A DNA stretch of 64,000 bases from Actinomycetes bacterium (GTDB lineage: Bacteria; Actinomycetota; Thermoleophilia; Gaiellales; F1-60-MAGs149). Location of the stretch: positions 1 to 64,000 of the forward strand of contig JANYCN010000072.1 in NCBI GenBank assembly GCA_025360225.1. The letters are read 5' to 3'. The translations under genes were made by a program, and so were the position numbers. The notes below the pieces were generated by a model that saw only the letters and a program-made list of their open reading frames with translations, did not search any database and was not told the origin of the DNA. This document shows, in pieces, positions 1 to 7,866 of the stretch. The stretch's first letter is position 1; every line of letters starts with the position of its first letter.

Positions 1-301
1 GAGCGGGAGCGTTGCGCGTCGCGCAGGGCTTGCTGATCGCGGGCGTGCTGGATAGCACGCCCGCTCGCACGCGTGTCAAGGCGAAGGCCTTGACACGCTA
101 GGTGCAAGCGGCGCACGATGTTCCTGCGAAGCCCACGTTCCGGCACGCAGAGCGGGCCGGATCGTGGCCGCCGGAGCTGGCTGAAAGAGCCATCCGACGG
201 GTGGCGCAGCTGGGCGGGGTAGCCACCCGCAGGGTGGCGCAGCGGCCAGCGCAGGACGATCCAGGCGCGCGAATGACCACGCTTTGACAATCAGACCACT
301 A
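1..301. repeat. MITE-like inverted-repeat element, copy A (left end cut by window edge)
   Basis: This non-coding stretch is the reverse complement of the element at 6459-6735, with the first ~45 bp lying outside the window. It ends in the inverted-repeat terminus ACAATCAGACCAC followed by TA. Inside are two strong hairpins: GCGGGCGTGCT-GGAT-AGCACGCCCGC and GCGTGTCAAGGC-GAAG-GCCTTGACACGC. The middle is longer than in copy B, with extra copies of a CGGGTGGCGCAG-like motif. The track ORFs here are low-complexity and non-homologous to one another, so I treat the element as non-coding. A TA duplication at the ends would fit a Tc1/IS630-type mobilising transposase, but that is inference. Confidence 0.8.
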
Positions 302-305
302 GGTG

Positions 306-674
306 CTACCGCCTCGGCGGTCTCGGCTTCTTCGCCGGCTTCGGCGGCAACGCGCCGACGTGTGCGAGCGCTGCGGCAACCCACGGTCTGGCCTTGTCGG
401 GTTCGCCGTTCCAGCTCGCCGGCAGCGCGGCGTAGCCACCCATCGGACGTTCCGACGGGCCGAACGGTCCCGACCCATCGATCGCCAGCAGGCGTTCGCG
501 GTCAGCTTCGGCGAGCCGCACGCCGATGCTCGACCCGAACAGACCCATGAACATGTTGTCGTTCACGAACGCGCCGACGTTGCCGAACATCGGCTTCGCG
601 ACGACGCGAGGGTCGTCCGGCACGAGCGCGGCAAAGCGTGCCCGGTCGTCCACTGTCGGGCGGGGAACCTCCAC
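306..674 (-). CDS. TfoX/Sxy N-terminal domain protein
   Basis: A 122-aa protein matching the stand-alone TfoX N-terminal domain family: the segment VVAKPMFGNVGAFVNDNMF is the typical 'K.MFGG.g.fv...mf' core, followed by the conserved region around GGYAALPASW. The Pro/Lys/Arg-rich tail (PKPAKKPRPPRR) is common in actinobacterial members. The family is named after the competence regulator TfoX, but single-domain members have no established role. The GTG start is supported by a TAGCAT -10 box 6 nt upstream, implying a leaderless mRNA. The stop codon lies 4 bp from the end of the repeat element. Confidence 0.8.
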   Translation of the reverse strand: MEVPRPTVDDRARFAALVPDDPRVVAKPMFGNVGAFVNDNMFMGLFGSSIGVRLAEADRERLLAIDGSGPFGPSERPMGGYAALPASWNGEPDKARPWVAAALAHVGALPPKPAKKPRPPRR

Positions 675-705
675 GCGCCAATGCTACTACGCCGCCCTCG
701 ACGCG

Positions 706-2175
706 TCAGGCGCGCGAGCGCAGGGCGTCGAGGAGGCTCTTGTCCAGCTCGCGGCGCCAGCGCAGCACGCCGATCGCGGCGACCGTTCCAGCCGCAGCAC
801 CGGCGATCAGCGTCGGCGCCGGGCCGAGACCGACGAGGGCGATCGCCGCCTCGACCAGCGCTGCAGCTCCACCTGCCGCGACGCCGGTGAACGCTGATCG
901 CGCGAGGAGTCCCTTCTCGACGCCGATCAGGCGCGAGCACAGGACGAGATGTCCGCCGGCGTACACGATGAACGCCGCGTCGGTTGCGATCGCCGGTCCG
1001 ACGACGCCGAGCACGGGGATCAGGAGGAGGTCGCCGACGACGTTCACCGCGACCGTTGCGAGCCCGACCAGCACCTGTGCTCGACGGGTGCCGAGGTAGT
1101 TCAACGAGAGCGACATCAGCGGCGTCGCGCCGAGCAGGGCGGTGTACGGGAGGATCGTGCGCAGCACGTCTGCTGATCGTCCGAACGATGCGCCGAGCGC
1201 GACGGCGATCACCGGCGCGGCGAGCGGCACGGCGGCAACGCCGATGGCGATGTAGAGGGCGGTCACCGCACGCAGCGCACGGTTGAACAGGATCCGGCGT
1301 GCGGCCGGGTCGGCGATCGACGCCATCCGCGGCGCGAGCGCGGCGGCGACGGGCATCGCGAGCAGCTGTAGAGCACCGTTGATGCGCATCGGCGCGTCGT
1401 AGATGCCGACCGCCTGAGGGCCGCGCAGCGCGCCGAGCAAGAGCTGGTCGACCGCGACGAAGCAGGTCCACGGCAGCTGCGCGAGCCAGATCAGGCGGGC
1501 GGAGCGCACGATCGCGCCCCAGCGCGGGATCGCTTTGACGTCAACGGGCGCCGCCGTGCGTCGCGTCACGAGCAGGAGGCCGACGACGAGGCTCGCGCTG
1601 TAGCCGAGGCCGGTCGCGAGCACTGCCTCGCCGGCGCCACCGCCAAGGATCACGACGAGGACGACGATCAGCGCGAGCTCGCCGAGACCTTTCGCGAGCG
1701 ACGCTAGCACGTTGCCACGGGCGATCCGCAGCGCGACGAGCAGCCCTGCGAGCGTCGTGAACAGCTCTGCGGCGATGAGCAGAACACCCGCCGCCCGGAT
1801 CGATCCGCCGTTCGCGTTTGATCCGCCAAAGAGGCGGGAGACCCAGGGCGCGGTGAGCACGAGGAGCGCACCGACCGGCAGCGTTAGCGCGAGCTTGAGC
1901 CGGATGCACGATCGCGCGATCGCGCGCGCCGTCCCCTCGTCGGGATGGACGAGCGCGACCGCCCGTCCGGCGGCGCCGCTGATGCCGAGCTCGCTGACGC
2001 TTCCGATGGTGGCGGCGATCGACAGGGCTAGGGCGTACACGCCGTAGCGCGTCGGGCCGAGCGTGCGACCGAGGATCACGGTGATGATCGCTGTTGCCGT
2101 CGCGCCGAGGACGCGCCCGGTGAGGATCAGGAGGGCGTCGCCGCCGAACGAGCTCGGCCGTCTTCTGTCCGACAA
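706..2175 (-). CDS. polysaccharide flippase (MATE/Wzx-type membrane protein)
   Basis: About 489 aa with roughly 12-14 hydrophobic segments, beginning with GGDALLILTGRVLG and the ILGRTLGPTRYGVYALA region typical of oligosaccharide flippases (RfbX/Wzx, PST family), which translocate lipid-linked glycan units across the membrane. The track ORF begins inside the upstream kinase gene. I place the start at a TTG at 2175, directly after the stop of the kinase at 2180, which gives a 4-bp gap consistent with an operon. It lies downstream of the Wzz/BY-kinase and near a glycosyltransferase and a deacetylase, supporting a role in exopolysaccharide or capsule export. The exact start is uncertain; a downstream start is possible. 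Confidence 0.8.
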   Translation of the reverse strand: MSDRRRPSSFGGDALLILTGRVLGATATAIITVILGRTLGPTRYGVYALALSIAATIGSVSELGISGAAGRAVALVHPDEGTARAIARSCIRLKLALTLPVGALLVLTAPWVSRLFGGSNANGGSIRAAGVLLIAAELFTTLAGLLVALRIARGNVLASLAKGLGELALIVVLVVILGGGAGEAVLATGLGYSASLVVGLLLVTRRTAAPVDVKAIPRWGAIVRSARLIWLAQLPWTCFVAVDQLLLGALRGPQAVGIYDAPMRINGALQLLAMPVAAALAPRMASIADPAARRILFNRALRAVTALYIAIGVAAVPLAAPVIAVALGASFGRSADVLRTILPYTALLGATPLMSLSLNYLGTRRAQVLVGLATVAVNVVGDLLLIPVLGVVGPAIATDAAFIVYAGGHLVLCSRLIGVEKGLLARSAFTGVAAGGAAALVEAAIALVGLGPAPTLIAGAAAGTVAAIGVLRWRRELDKSLLDALRSRA

Positions 2176-2179
2176 GCTG

Positions 2180-3754
2180 TTACGACGCGCGGTCGCGGGC
2201 GGAGGGAGCGCTCGCGCTGCGCATCGCCTCCTCGACCGGTGCGACGTCGCGTCGCGTCGCGCCGATGTAGACGATCCCGCGTGGCCGCACGCCATAGCGG
2301 CCGAGGACCGCGGTGAGCGTGCGCAGCGCCGGCAGCGAGCTGCGTCCGCGCATCACGGTGATGAACACGTCGTCGACGACGGTCGCGATCGGTAGCGCAT
2401 CAGCGATCAGCCCGAGCGGGGGTGCGTCGAAGATCACGAAGTCGACGTCGCGGTCGCTTGCGGCCTCGATCAGCGCCCGGATCGGGCCGACGGAGAAGGC
2501 GTCCTCGCCCTCGCGGGCGCCGTGCGGGGTGAACACGAGCACCTCGAGGCGGCCGCCGAACTCGCTCGGCGTGACGATCGATCGTTCGAGGGTCGCCTCG
2601 CCGCGTAGCACCTCGACGACGCCGGTGGTGGACGCCGCGCCGAGAGCCTCGCCGATGTTTGGATGCCGGAAGTCGGCGTCGACGAGCAGCACCCGCTGGC
2701 CGGACTCGACGAGCGCGACTGCGGTGTTCAGGGCGCAGGTCGTCTTCCCCTCCGCAGGCGACGCGCTCGTGAAGAGCAGCGACCGCGGCTCGTCGAGGTC
2801 GCGGCGGAGAACGACGACGTTCTGGCGCAGCGTGCGGAACGCCTCCGCCGCTGCGAGCTCGTTCTCCCGGTCGACGATCAGGCCCTGGGTTCCGCGGCGG
2901 CCGAGCGGGATGCGGGCGAGCAGCGGCAGGTTGAAGCTCTCCGTCAGCTGCCCTTCGTTGCGGACGCGCTGGTCGGAGAGGTCGGTCAGCGCGACGATCA
3001 CGAAGGCAAGGGCGAGTCCGATGAGGAGCGCGACAGGGGCGATGATCGCGATCCCCGGCGTCGTTGGCTTCTGGGGAACGGCAGCCGCCGCCTGGAGGTG
3101 GATCGTCGGGTCGGGGGCGCCGAGCAGCGCGCTGGCCTGGGCAAGGCGTGCTTGTGCGGCCTGGATGTCCGCCGTGGCGGTCGGGGCAAGGGCGTTGCGC
3201 TCCTTCGTGATCTCGGCCACGACGGCGGTGACCTGGACCTGGAAACGCGCGCTCATCACGGTCGTCGTCGCATGCGCGAAGGCGTCGGCGATCTGCGCGG
3301 CTCGCTCGGCAGACGGGTCGGTGGCATCGATCGTGACGAGGTAGCTCTGGCCCTGTGGAGCGGCAGCGACGACCTTCAACAGCCCTGGCACGCTCGTGGT
3401 TGTCGCGAGCGTCCGCCGCGCCTCGGCCGCGACCTCGGGTGTCGCGACGATCCGAGAGACGGTCTCGACGTCCCGCGTCAGGCCACCACCGCCACCGATC
3501 AGGCCAGGAAACTCCTGGTAGGCGGGGTTGCCGTTGGGGACCGAGCTGACGAGCAGGAGGGACTCGGCGGTGTAGCTCTTCGGCGCCAGCTGCCAGAAGC
3601 CGACGCCGGCGCCGACGGTGACCGCCACGATCGCCAGCACGAGGAGCCAGCGCTCGAGCGCGAGCGACAGGTAGCGACGCAGCAAGGAGGAGGCGCTCGT
3701 CGTTCCGGCGCGCTCAAGGTTAGAGCCACGGGGGCGGCCGGGATCGACGCTCAT
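2180..3754 (-). CDS. Wzz chain-length determinant fused to BY-kinase-type ATPase
   Basis: 524 aa. An N-terminal membrane segment (about residues 36-55) is followed by a Wzz extracytoplasmic domain, a second membrane segment (GIAIIAPVALLIGLALAF), then a cytoplasmic P-loop kinase with Walker A ASPAEGKTT, Walker A' VLLVDADFRHP and Walker B FVIFDAPP. This layout is that of polysaccharide co-polymerases that set chain length for Wzy-dependent polymers. The C-terminus lacks the tyrosine cluster usually phosphorylated in BY-kinases. The ATG at 3754 is chosen over the longer track ORF because upstream residues shadow the deacetylase gene and a TAGGCT -10 box lies 7 nt before this ATG (leaderless). 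Co-transcribed with the flippase. Confidence 0.88.
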   Translation of the reverse strand: MSVDPGRPRGSNLERAGTTSASSLLRRYLSLALERWLLVLAIVAVTVGAGVGFWQLAPKSYTAESLLLVSSVPNGNPAYQEFPGLIGGGGGLTRDVETVSRIVATPEVAAEARRTLATTTSVPGLLKVVAAAPQGQSYLVTIDATDPSAERAAQIADAFAHATTTVMSARFQVQVTAVVAEITKERNALAPTATADIQAAQARLAQASALLGAPDPTIHLQAAAAVPQKPTTPGIAIIAPVALLIGLALAFVIVALTDLSDQRVRNEGQLTESFNLPLLARIPLGRRGTQGLIVDRENELAAAEAFRTLRQNVVVLRRDLDEPRSLLFTSASPAEGKTTCALNTAVALVESGQRVLLVDADFRHPNIGEALGAASTTGVVEVLRGEATLERSIVTPSEFGGRLEVLVFTPHGAREGEDAFSVGPIRALIEAASDRDVDFVIFDAPPLGLIADALPIATVVDDVFITVMRGRSSLPALRTLTAVLGRYGVRPRGIVYIGATRRDVAPVEEAMRSASAPSARDRAS

Positions 3755-3764
3755 CTGACCAAGC

Positions 3765-4562
3765 CTACAGCAGCGATCCAGCCTTACCAGGCGCCCTGAC
3801 GCCGCGGACGTGTCGTTCGAGGGCGTGTACGAGCGGCGAGCGGCGCAGAGCGAGGCTCGCCGGTGCCACCTTGGCGCGTAGCCGCCACCCGTCGTCGGTG
3901 GCGTAGAGCCCGACGCGGGGTCGCTGTAACGGCGCATCGACCGGATGGGAGCCCGAGAGCGTGCAGGCCACGCTGAAGCCGGCAGCGCGTGCGGCAGCGA
4001 CGACACGGGCGTCGTGCCGACCGAACGGGTAGGCCAACGACGTGCACGTGCCGATCTCGTCGGCGATCCGCTCGAGCGATCCCGCGAGCTCGGTCGCGAG
4101 CGTCTCGTCGTCGAGCGTCGGCAGGGACGGGTGCGTGAGCGAGTGCGCGCCGATCTCCCACCCGCGGTCGTGCAGCCCCCGCAGCTCGTCCCAGGTGAGC
4201 GAGCGCAGCTCCGCGCGGTAGGGGGTGGCGTGCCAGCGTGCGACCTCGGGCCAGTCGAGCACCTGCCCGTCGCCGTAGGCGCCGAGCGCGAAGACCGTTC
4301 CGGGGAAGCCGACACGGGCGAGCACCTCCGCGCCGTCGAGCACGGAGGCGAAGGCGTCGTCGAACGTGACGACAACCACGCGACGTGGCAGCGTCCGTGC
4401 GAGGCGGTGCCTCTCGGCCTCGCTGATCGTCATCCCGACGTAGCCGCGCGCCGCGAGATGAGAGAGCTGACGCTCGAGCAGGGCAGGGGAGACGGCGAGC
4501 GGCGACGCCCACGTGGCCGAGACGGCGTGGTAGCAGAGGACGAGCGGGCGCACCGCTCGCAT
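3765..4562 (-). CDS. polysaccharide deacetylase family protein (NodB domain)
   Basis: 265 aa, carbohydrate esterase family 4. It opens with VLCYHAVS, has the catalytic/metal aspartate motif VTFDDAF, and the metal-binding HSLTH (H-S-x-x-H) motif, then the YPFGRHD region. These enzymes remove N-acetyl groups from chitin-like polymers or peptidoglycan. No signal peptide is visible, so it may act in the cytoplasm or on lipid-linked precursors. The start at 4562 (MRAVRPLVLCYH) is chosen because the 35 residues upstream in the track ORF are arginine-rich and overlap the divergent glycosyltransferase promoter. It ends 11 bp before the Wzz/kinase start. Confidence 0.85.
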   Translation of the reverse strand: MRAVRPLVLCYHAVSATWASPLAVSPALLERQLSHLAARGYVGMTISEAERHRLARTLPRRVVVVTFDDAFASVLDGAEVLARVGFPGTVFALGAYGDGQVLDWPEVARWHATPYRAELRSLTWDELRGLHDRGWEIGAHSLTHPSLPTLDDETLATELAGSLERIADEIGTCTSLAYPFGRHDARVVAAARAAGFSVACTLSGSHPVDAPLQRPRVGLYATDDGWRLRAKVAPASLALRRSPLVHALERHVRGVRAPGKAGSLL

Positions 4563-4609
4563 CGTAGTGTCCGACCGACGCCGGCGCCCGGTCGGCGTAG
4601 GCTTCGTGT

Positions 4610-5782
4610 GTGGCCCAACGGATCGCCGTGTACGTCGACGCGCCCTTCCACGTGCTGGACGGCCCACCGCGCGTGGTGACGAGCGTGTCGCCGTTTCTGC
4701 ACTTCGCCTGCGCGGTCATACACACCTTTCCGTCCAGCGTGGTGATCGGTCGAACGTCGCACGTGTTGGCGCCGAAGCCGGTCGTGCTTGACGACCCGCC
4801 GCGGCTCGTGGAGCTGCCCTACTACGCGAACCTGCGTCAGGTCGGCCGCGTCGTCGCGGGCCTTCCGCGGACGATCGCCATCGTGTGGCGTGCTCTGGAC
4901 GAGCTTGACGTCGTCTGGGTGTTCACCGGCGGGCCGATGGCGCTCGTGATCGCCACGCTGGTGCGGCTGCGCCGCCGTCGACTTGTGCTTGGGGTGCGAC
5001 AGCAGACGGCGTCGTACTGGCGCCACCGCCTGCGCGGTCGTCGCGAACGGATCGCGCTCGGCCCGGCGCTCGCGATCTCCTGGCTCACCGACCTCGTCGG
5101 TCGTGGCGTAGACCGGACGGTCGTCGGCGACGGCGAGAGGGAGCGGCGCCGTGCGGCTGGTGGTCGGGTGCTCGAGATGACGATCCTGCTCGTGCGCGAC
5201 GCGCAGGTCGCGACGGCCGTTCGTGCGCTCCCGCCGGCCGGCGCACCGGTCTCGCTCCTGACGGTCGGCCGGATCGACGCGGAGAAGAACCCCTTGTTGG
5301 TCGTCGACCTGGTCGAGCGCCTCGAACGGGACGCGCCGGGACGCTTTCACCTGACGTGGGTTGGGGCGGGTCGGATGCTCGCGGAGGTGACGGCCGAGAT
5401 CGCCACCCGTGGTCTCGCTGGCGCTGTGACGATGGTCGGCTACGAGGCGTTCGGTGACGCCCTGCTTGCGCGCTATCGGGCTGCCGACGTGTTCGTCCAC
5501 GTCTCCCATACCGAGGGCGTCCCGCAGGTCGTGCTCGAGGCGCTTGCGTGCGCGACGCCGGTCGTCGCCACCGCTGTCGGCGGTGTCGCTGCCGCGGTCG
5601 ACGATGGAGCGGCGGCGCTGCTCGTTCCCCCGAGCGACCTCGACGCGCTGGTGGGCGCGATCGGCGCGACCCTCGCCGACCTGGATGCAACCGCCGAGCG
5701 TGTCGAGCGCGGGCTCGACGTCGCCCGGCGCCACACGCTCGAGGCCGCCGTGGCGCGGACGAGCGCGTTCCTCCGCGTGTAG
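4610..5782 (+). CDS. family 4 glycosyltransferase (GT-B fold)
   Basis: 390 aa. The C-terminal half has the GT4 donor-binding pattern: LLTVGRIDAEKNP, then VFVHVSHTEGVPQVVLEALACATPVVAT, i.e. the E-x7-E motif, and VGGVAAAVDDGAAALLVPP. The N-terminal acceptor domain is divergent. It probably transfers a nucleotide-sugar residue to a lipid-linked glycan for the polymer handled by the neighbouring flippase and co-polymerase. The GTG start has a TAGGCT box 6 nt upstream, so the transcript is probably leaderless and divergent from the deacetylase (47 bp between starts). Sugar specificity cannot be read from sequence. Confidence 0.88.
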   Translation: MAQRIAVYVDAPFHVLDGPPRVVTSVSPFLHFACAVIHTFPSSVVIGRTSHVLAPKPVVLDDPPRLVELPYYANLRQVGRVVAGLPRTIAIVWRALDELDVVWVFTGGPMALVIATLVRLRRRRLVLGVRQQTASYWRHRLRGRRERIALGPALAISWLTDLVGRGVDRTVVGDGERERRRAAGGRVLEMTILLVRDAQVATAVRALPPAGAPVSLLTVGRIDAEKNPLLVVDLVERLERDAPGRFHLTWVGAGRMLAEVTAEIATRGLAGAVTMVGYEAFGDALLARYRAADVFVHVSHTEGVPQVVLEALACATPVVATAVGGVAAAVDDGAAALLVPPSDLDALVGAIGATLADLDATAERVERGLDVARRHTLEAAVARTSAFLRV

Positions 5783-5951
5783 GGCTTCTTGCTTCAGCGG
5801 AGGCGGCCGCCCCACCCGAGGGCGGAGGTCTCTCCCGTCCGATGCGACAGCACCGATGTTCGGCGTTGATCCCTCCCTGCTTCCGACCCGATTCGATTGA
5901 ACGTGTCCCTATCGGAAGCACCCAGATGCACGACTGTGCCATACCGCGGTC

Positions 5952-6178
5952 ATGACGACGAGAGTCACCGTCGCGCTCGACGACGAGATCTGCGGGCTGC
6001 CCGCATCGCGGCTGCGCGCGCCGGGGTGCGTGACTCCGACGTCGTGGAGCGTGCGCTGCGCTCCTACCTCGGGCTCGAGGTCGTCGCTGAGAATCGTGCA
6101 ACGAACGACCTCGATGAGGACGCGGCGAACGCGCTCGTGGGCGAGGAGCTCCGCGAGGCGCGACGCGACCGCGCGTGA
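5952..6178 (+). pseudogene. frameshifted ribbon-helix-helix antitoxin remnant
   Basis: The first frame begins MTTRVTVALDDEI, typical of an RHH antitoxin strand-helix start. It then shifts into a second frame reading ARIAAARAGVRDSDVVERAL and ending NALVGEELREARRDRA. Joined, these look like a ~75-aa CopG/VapB-type antitoxin. The break lies near position 5990, around gagatctgcgggctgcc. The stop overlaps the start of the next, also broken, PIN gene by the GTGA arrangement usual for VapBC-like operons. The 169 bp between the glycosyltransferase and this remnant hold nothing I recognise. Confidence 0.65.
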
Positions 6179-6458
6179 TCCGCGTCGTCGTCGATGTCGG
6201 CGTGGTCATCTCGGCGATGATCCCGCCGGGCGCGGAACACCGGCACCGGTGTTCGACCACTGGACGGACGGCGCGTTCGACCTCGTCGTCTCGCCGGCGT
6301 GGTAGCGAGAGCTCGGCGAGGTGCTCGAACGACCACGGATCCGTGCCCGGATCAGACTGAACCAGGGTGCGCGGCTGATCGATGCGAGCGCGCGTGGGGC
6401 CGTCGTTGTGGCCGACGTCTCACCCGTTCCCGTTCGGACTCCCGACCCCGACGACGAC
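6175..6458 (+). pseudogene. decayed PIN-domain toxin, truncated by repeat element
   Basis: The start VIRVVVDVGVVISAMIPPG resembles the first strand of VapC-like PIN ribonucleases, where VVDTNVLVSA is expected (TN has become VG). The frame shifts around 6240 into PVFDHWTDGAFDLVVSPAW, then an in-frame TAG, then RELGEVLERPRIRARI and PVRTPDPDDD, which matches the acidic TPDPDDD site late in PIN domains. Immediately after DPDDD the sequence becomes the terminus of repeat copy B, so the C-terminal third is missing. Frameshift, nonsense codon and insertion all indicate a dead toxin. Confidence 0.65.
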
Positions 6459-6735
6459 CAGTGGTCTGATTGTGAGATGGCGTGGTCATTCGCGCGCCTG
6501 GATCGTCCTGCGCTTGTCGGCTCTGCCACCCGTCGGGTGGCTCTACCAGCCAGCTGCGGCTTCGCGGGAACGTCGCGCGCCGCTTGCACTTAGTGTGTCA
6601 AGGCCTTCGCCTTGACACGCGTGCGAGCGGGCGTGCTATCCAGCACGCCCGCGATCAGCAAGCCCTGCGCGACGCGCGACGCTCCGGCTCGCTCCAGACA
6701 CCCGATGACCATGTCATTTGCCAATCAGACCACTA
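6459..6735. repeat. MITE-like inverted-repeat element, copy B (full length)
   Basis: A 277-bp element bounded by GTGGTCTGATTGTGAGATGG on the left and ACATGGTCAT-type sequence ending CCAATCAGACCAC on the right, i.e. imperfect inverted termini of about 30 bp, with TA just outside the right end and CA at the left. The interior contains the hairpins GTGTCAAGGC-CTTC-GCCTTGACAC and GCGGGCGTGCT-ATCC-AGCACGCCCGC. It is the inverted partner of copy A. The left edge sits in the PIN toxin remnant; the right edge supplies the stop codon of mrp. No convincing coding frame is present. Confidence 0.85.
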
Positions 6736-7845
6736 GCCGACGACGTTCAGGCGCTTCGACATGCGCTGCACCGGATCGACGGAACCGCGGGCGATCTTGC
6801 GGGCGATCGCGGCGATCTCAACGGCGGCTGGCGATGTCGGGTCGGACACCATCAGTGGCGTGCCGTCGTCGCCGCCGGCGCGAACGGCCGGCTCGAGCGG
6901 CACCTGGCCGAGAAGCGGTGCCCCGGTCTTCGCGGCGAGCGCTGCGCCGCCGCCGGCGCCGAACACGTCGTCACGCTCACCGCAGCACGGGCAGACGCGG
7001 TAGCTCATGTTCTCCACGACGCCGAGCATCGACATCTTCATCCGGTGCGCCACCGCAGCGGCGCGCTCGGCAACGCGCTGGGCGGACGGGTTCGGTGTCG
7101 TCACGATCAGCGCCTCGGCGCGGGGCAACAGCTGCCCGAGCGAGATCGCGACGTCGCCTGTCCCGGGTGGCATGTCGACGAGGATGTAGTCGAGTCCGCC
7201 CCAGTAGACGTCACACATGAACTGCTCGAGCGCCCGGTGCAGCATCGGGCCGCGCCACATCACGGCGCCCTCCTCCTCGAGGAAGAAGCCGATCGACATG
7301 ACGCGCAGGTCATGGGCGACCGGTGGCACGATCAGCCCATCCATGGTGATCGGGCGCTGGTTGATACCGAGCATGCCGGGGATCGAGAAGCCGTAGATGT
7401 CGGCGTCGATGATGCCGACCTCGTGGCCCTGCTGCTGCAGCGCCGACGCGACGTTGACGGTGAGCGAGGACTTGCCGACGCCGCCCTTGCCGGACCCGAT
7501 CGCGATGACGCGCGTGCGGGCATCGAACGTAGGAGTCTTCGTCTCGGTCTGCCGGCCGCCACGCAAGCGCTCGGACAGCGCACCACGCTCCGTGTCGCTC
7601 ATGTGGGTGAACGACACCGCGACGCTCGTCACGCCGTCGACGCGCCGCAGCTCCGCGGCGATGTCGCCCTCGATCTTCGCCTTCAGGGGGCAGCCGGGGA
7701 CGGTGAGCGCGATCAGCACCGCAACGGCACCGTCGTCGCTGATCTCGACGTCGCGCACCATCTCGAGCTCGGTCAGGCTCTTGCGCAGCTCGGGGTCCTG
7801 GACGCGTGCGAGGGCCGCGTCGACGGCTTCGGCGGACGGCTTCAC
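6733..7845 (-). CDS. mrp: Mrp/NBP35-family Fe-S cluster carrier ATPase
   Basis: 370 aa. The N-terminal ~85 residues form a MIP18/DUF59-like domain (ARVQDPELRKSLTELEMV). The P-loop domain has the deviant Walker A GSGKGGVGKSS of the Mrp/MinD group and DMPPGTGDVAISL. The conserved CPCC-type motif (YRVCPCCGERD) would bind the bridging Fe-S cluster. Mrp proteins assemble and hand over Fe-S clusters to apoproteins in the cytoplasm. The GTG start has a TACGCT -10 box 7 nt upstream (leaderless). The TAG stop is formed by the last bases of repeat copy B. A 21-bp gap separates it from the DUF1015 gene upstream. Confidence 0.93.
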   Translation of the reverse strand: MKPSAEAVDAALARVQDPELRKSLTELEMVRDVEISDDGAVAVLIALTVPGCPLKAKIEGDIAAELRRVDGVTSVAVSFTHMSDTERGALSERLRGGRQTETKTPTFDARTRVIAIGSGKGGVGKSSLTVNVASALQQQGHEVGIIDADIYGFSIPGMLGINQRPITMDGLIVPPVAHDLRVMSIGFFLEEEGAVMWRGPMLHRALEQFMCDVYWGGLDYILVDMPPGTGDVAISLGQLLPRAEALIVTTPNPSAQRVAERAAAVAHRMKMSMLGVVENMSYRVCPCCGERDDVFGAGGGAALAAKTGAPLLGQVPLEPAVRAGGDDGTPLMVSDPTSPAAVEIAAIARKIARGSVDPVQRMSKRLNVVG

Positions 7846-7866
7846 GTGGTGCAGCGTAGCGGGGTT

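Noticed and set aside
2180-4375. 731-aa start for the Wzz/kinase
   Set aside because: The extra 207 residues are antisense-frame translation of the deacetylase gene; a promoter and ATG at 3754 fit the family N-terminus.
1-6735. Copies A and B as ends of a composite transposon
   Set aside because: Neither copy encodes a transposase and no target duplication around the whole block is visible (the far left end is outside the window).
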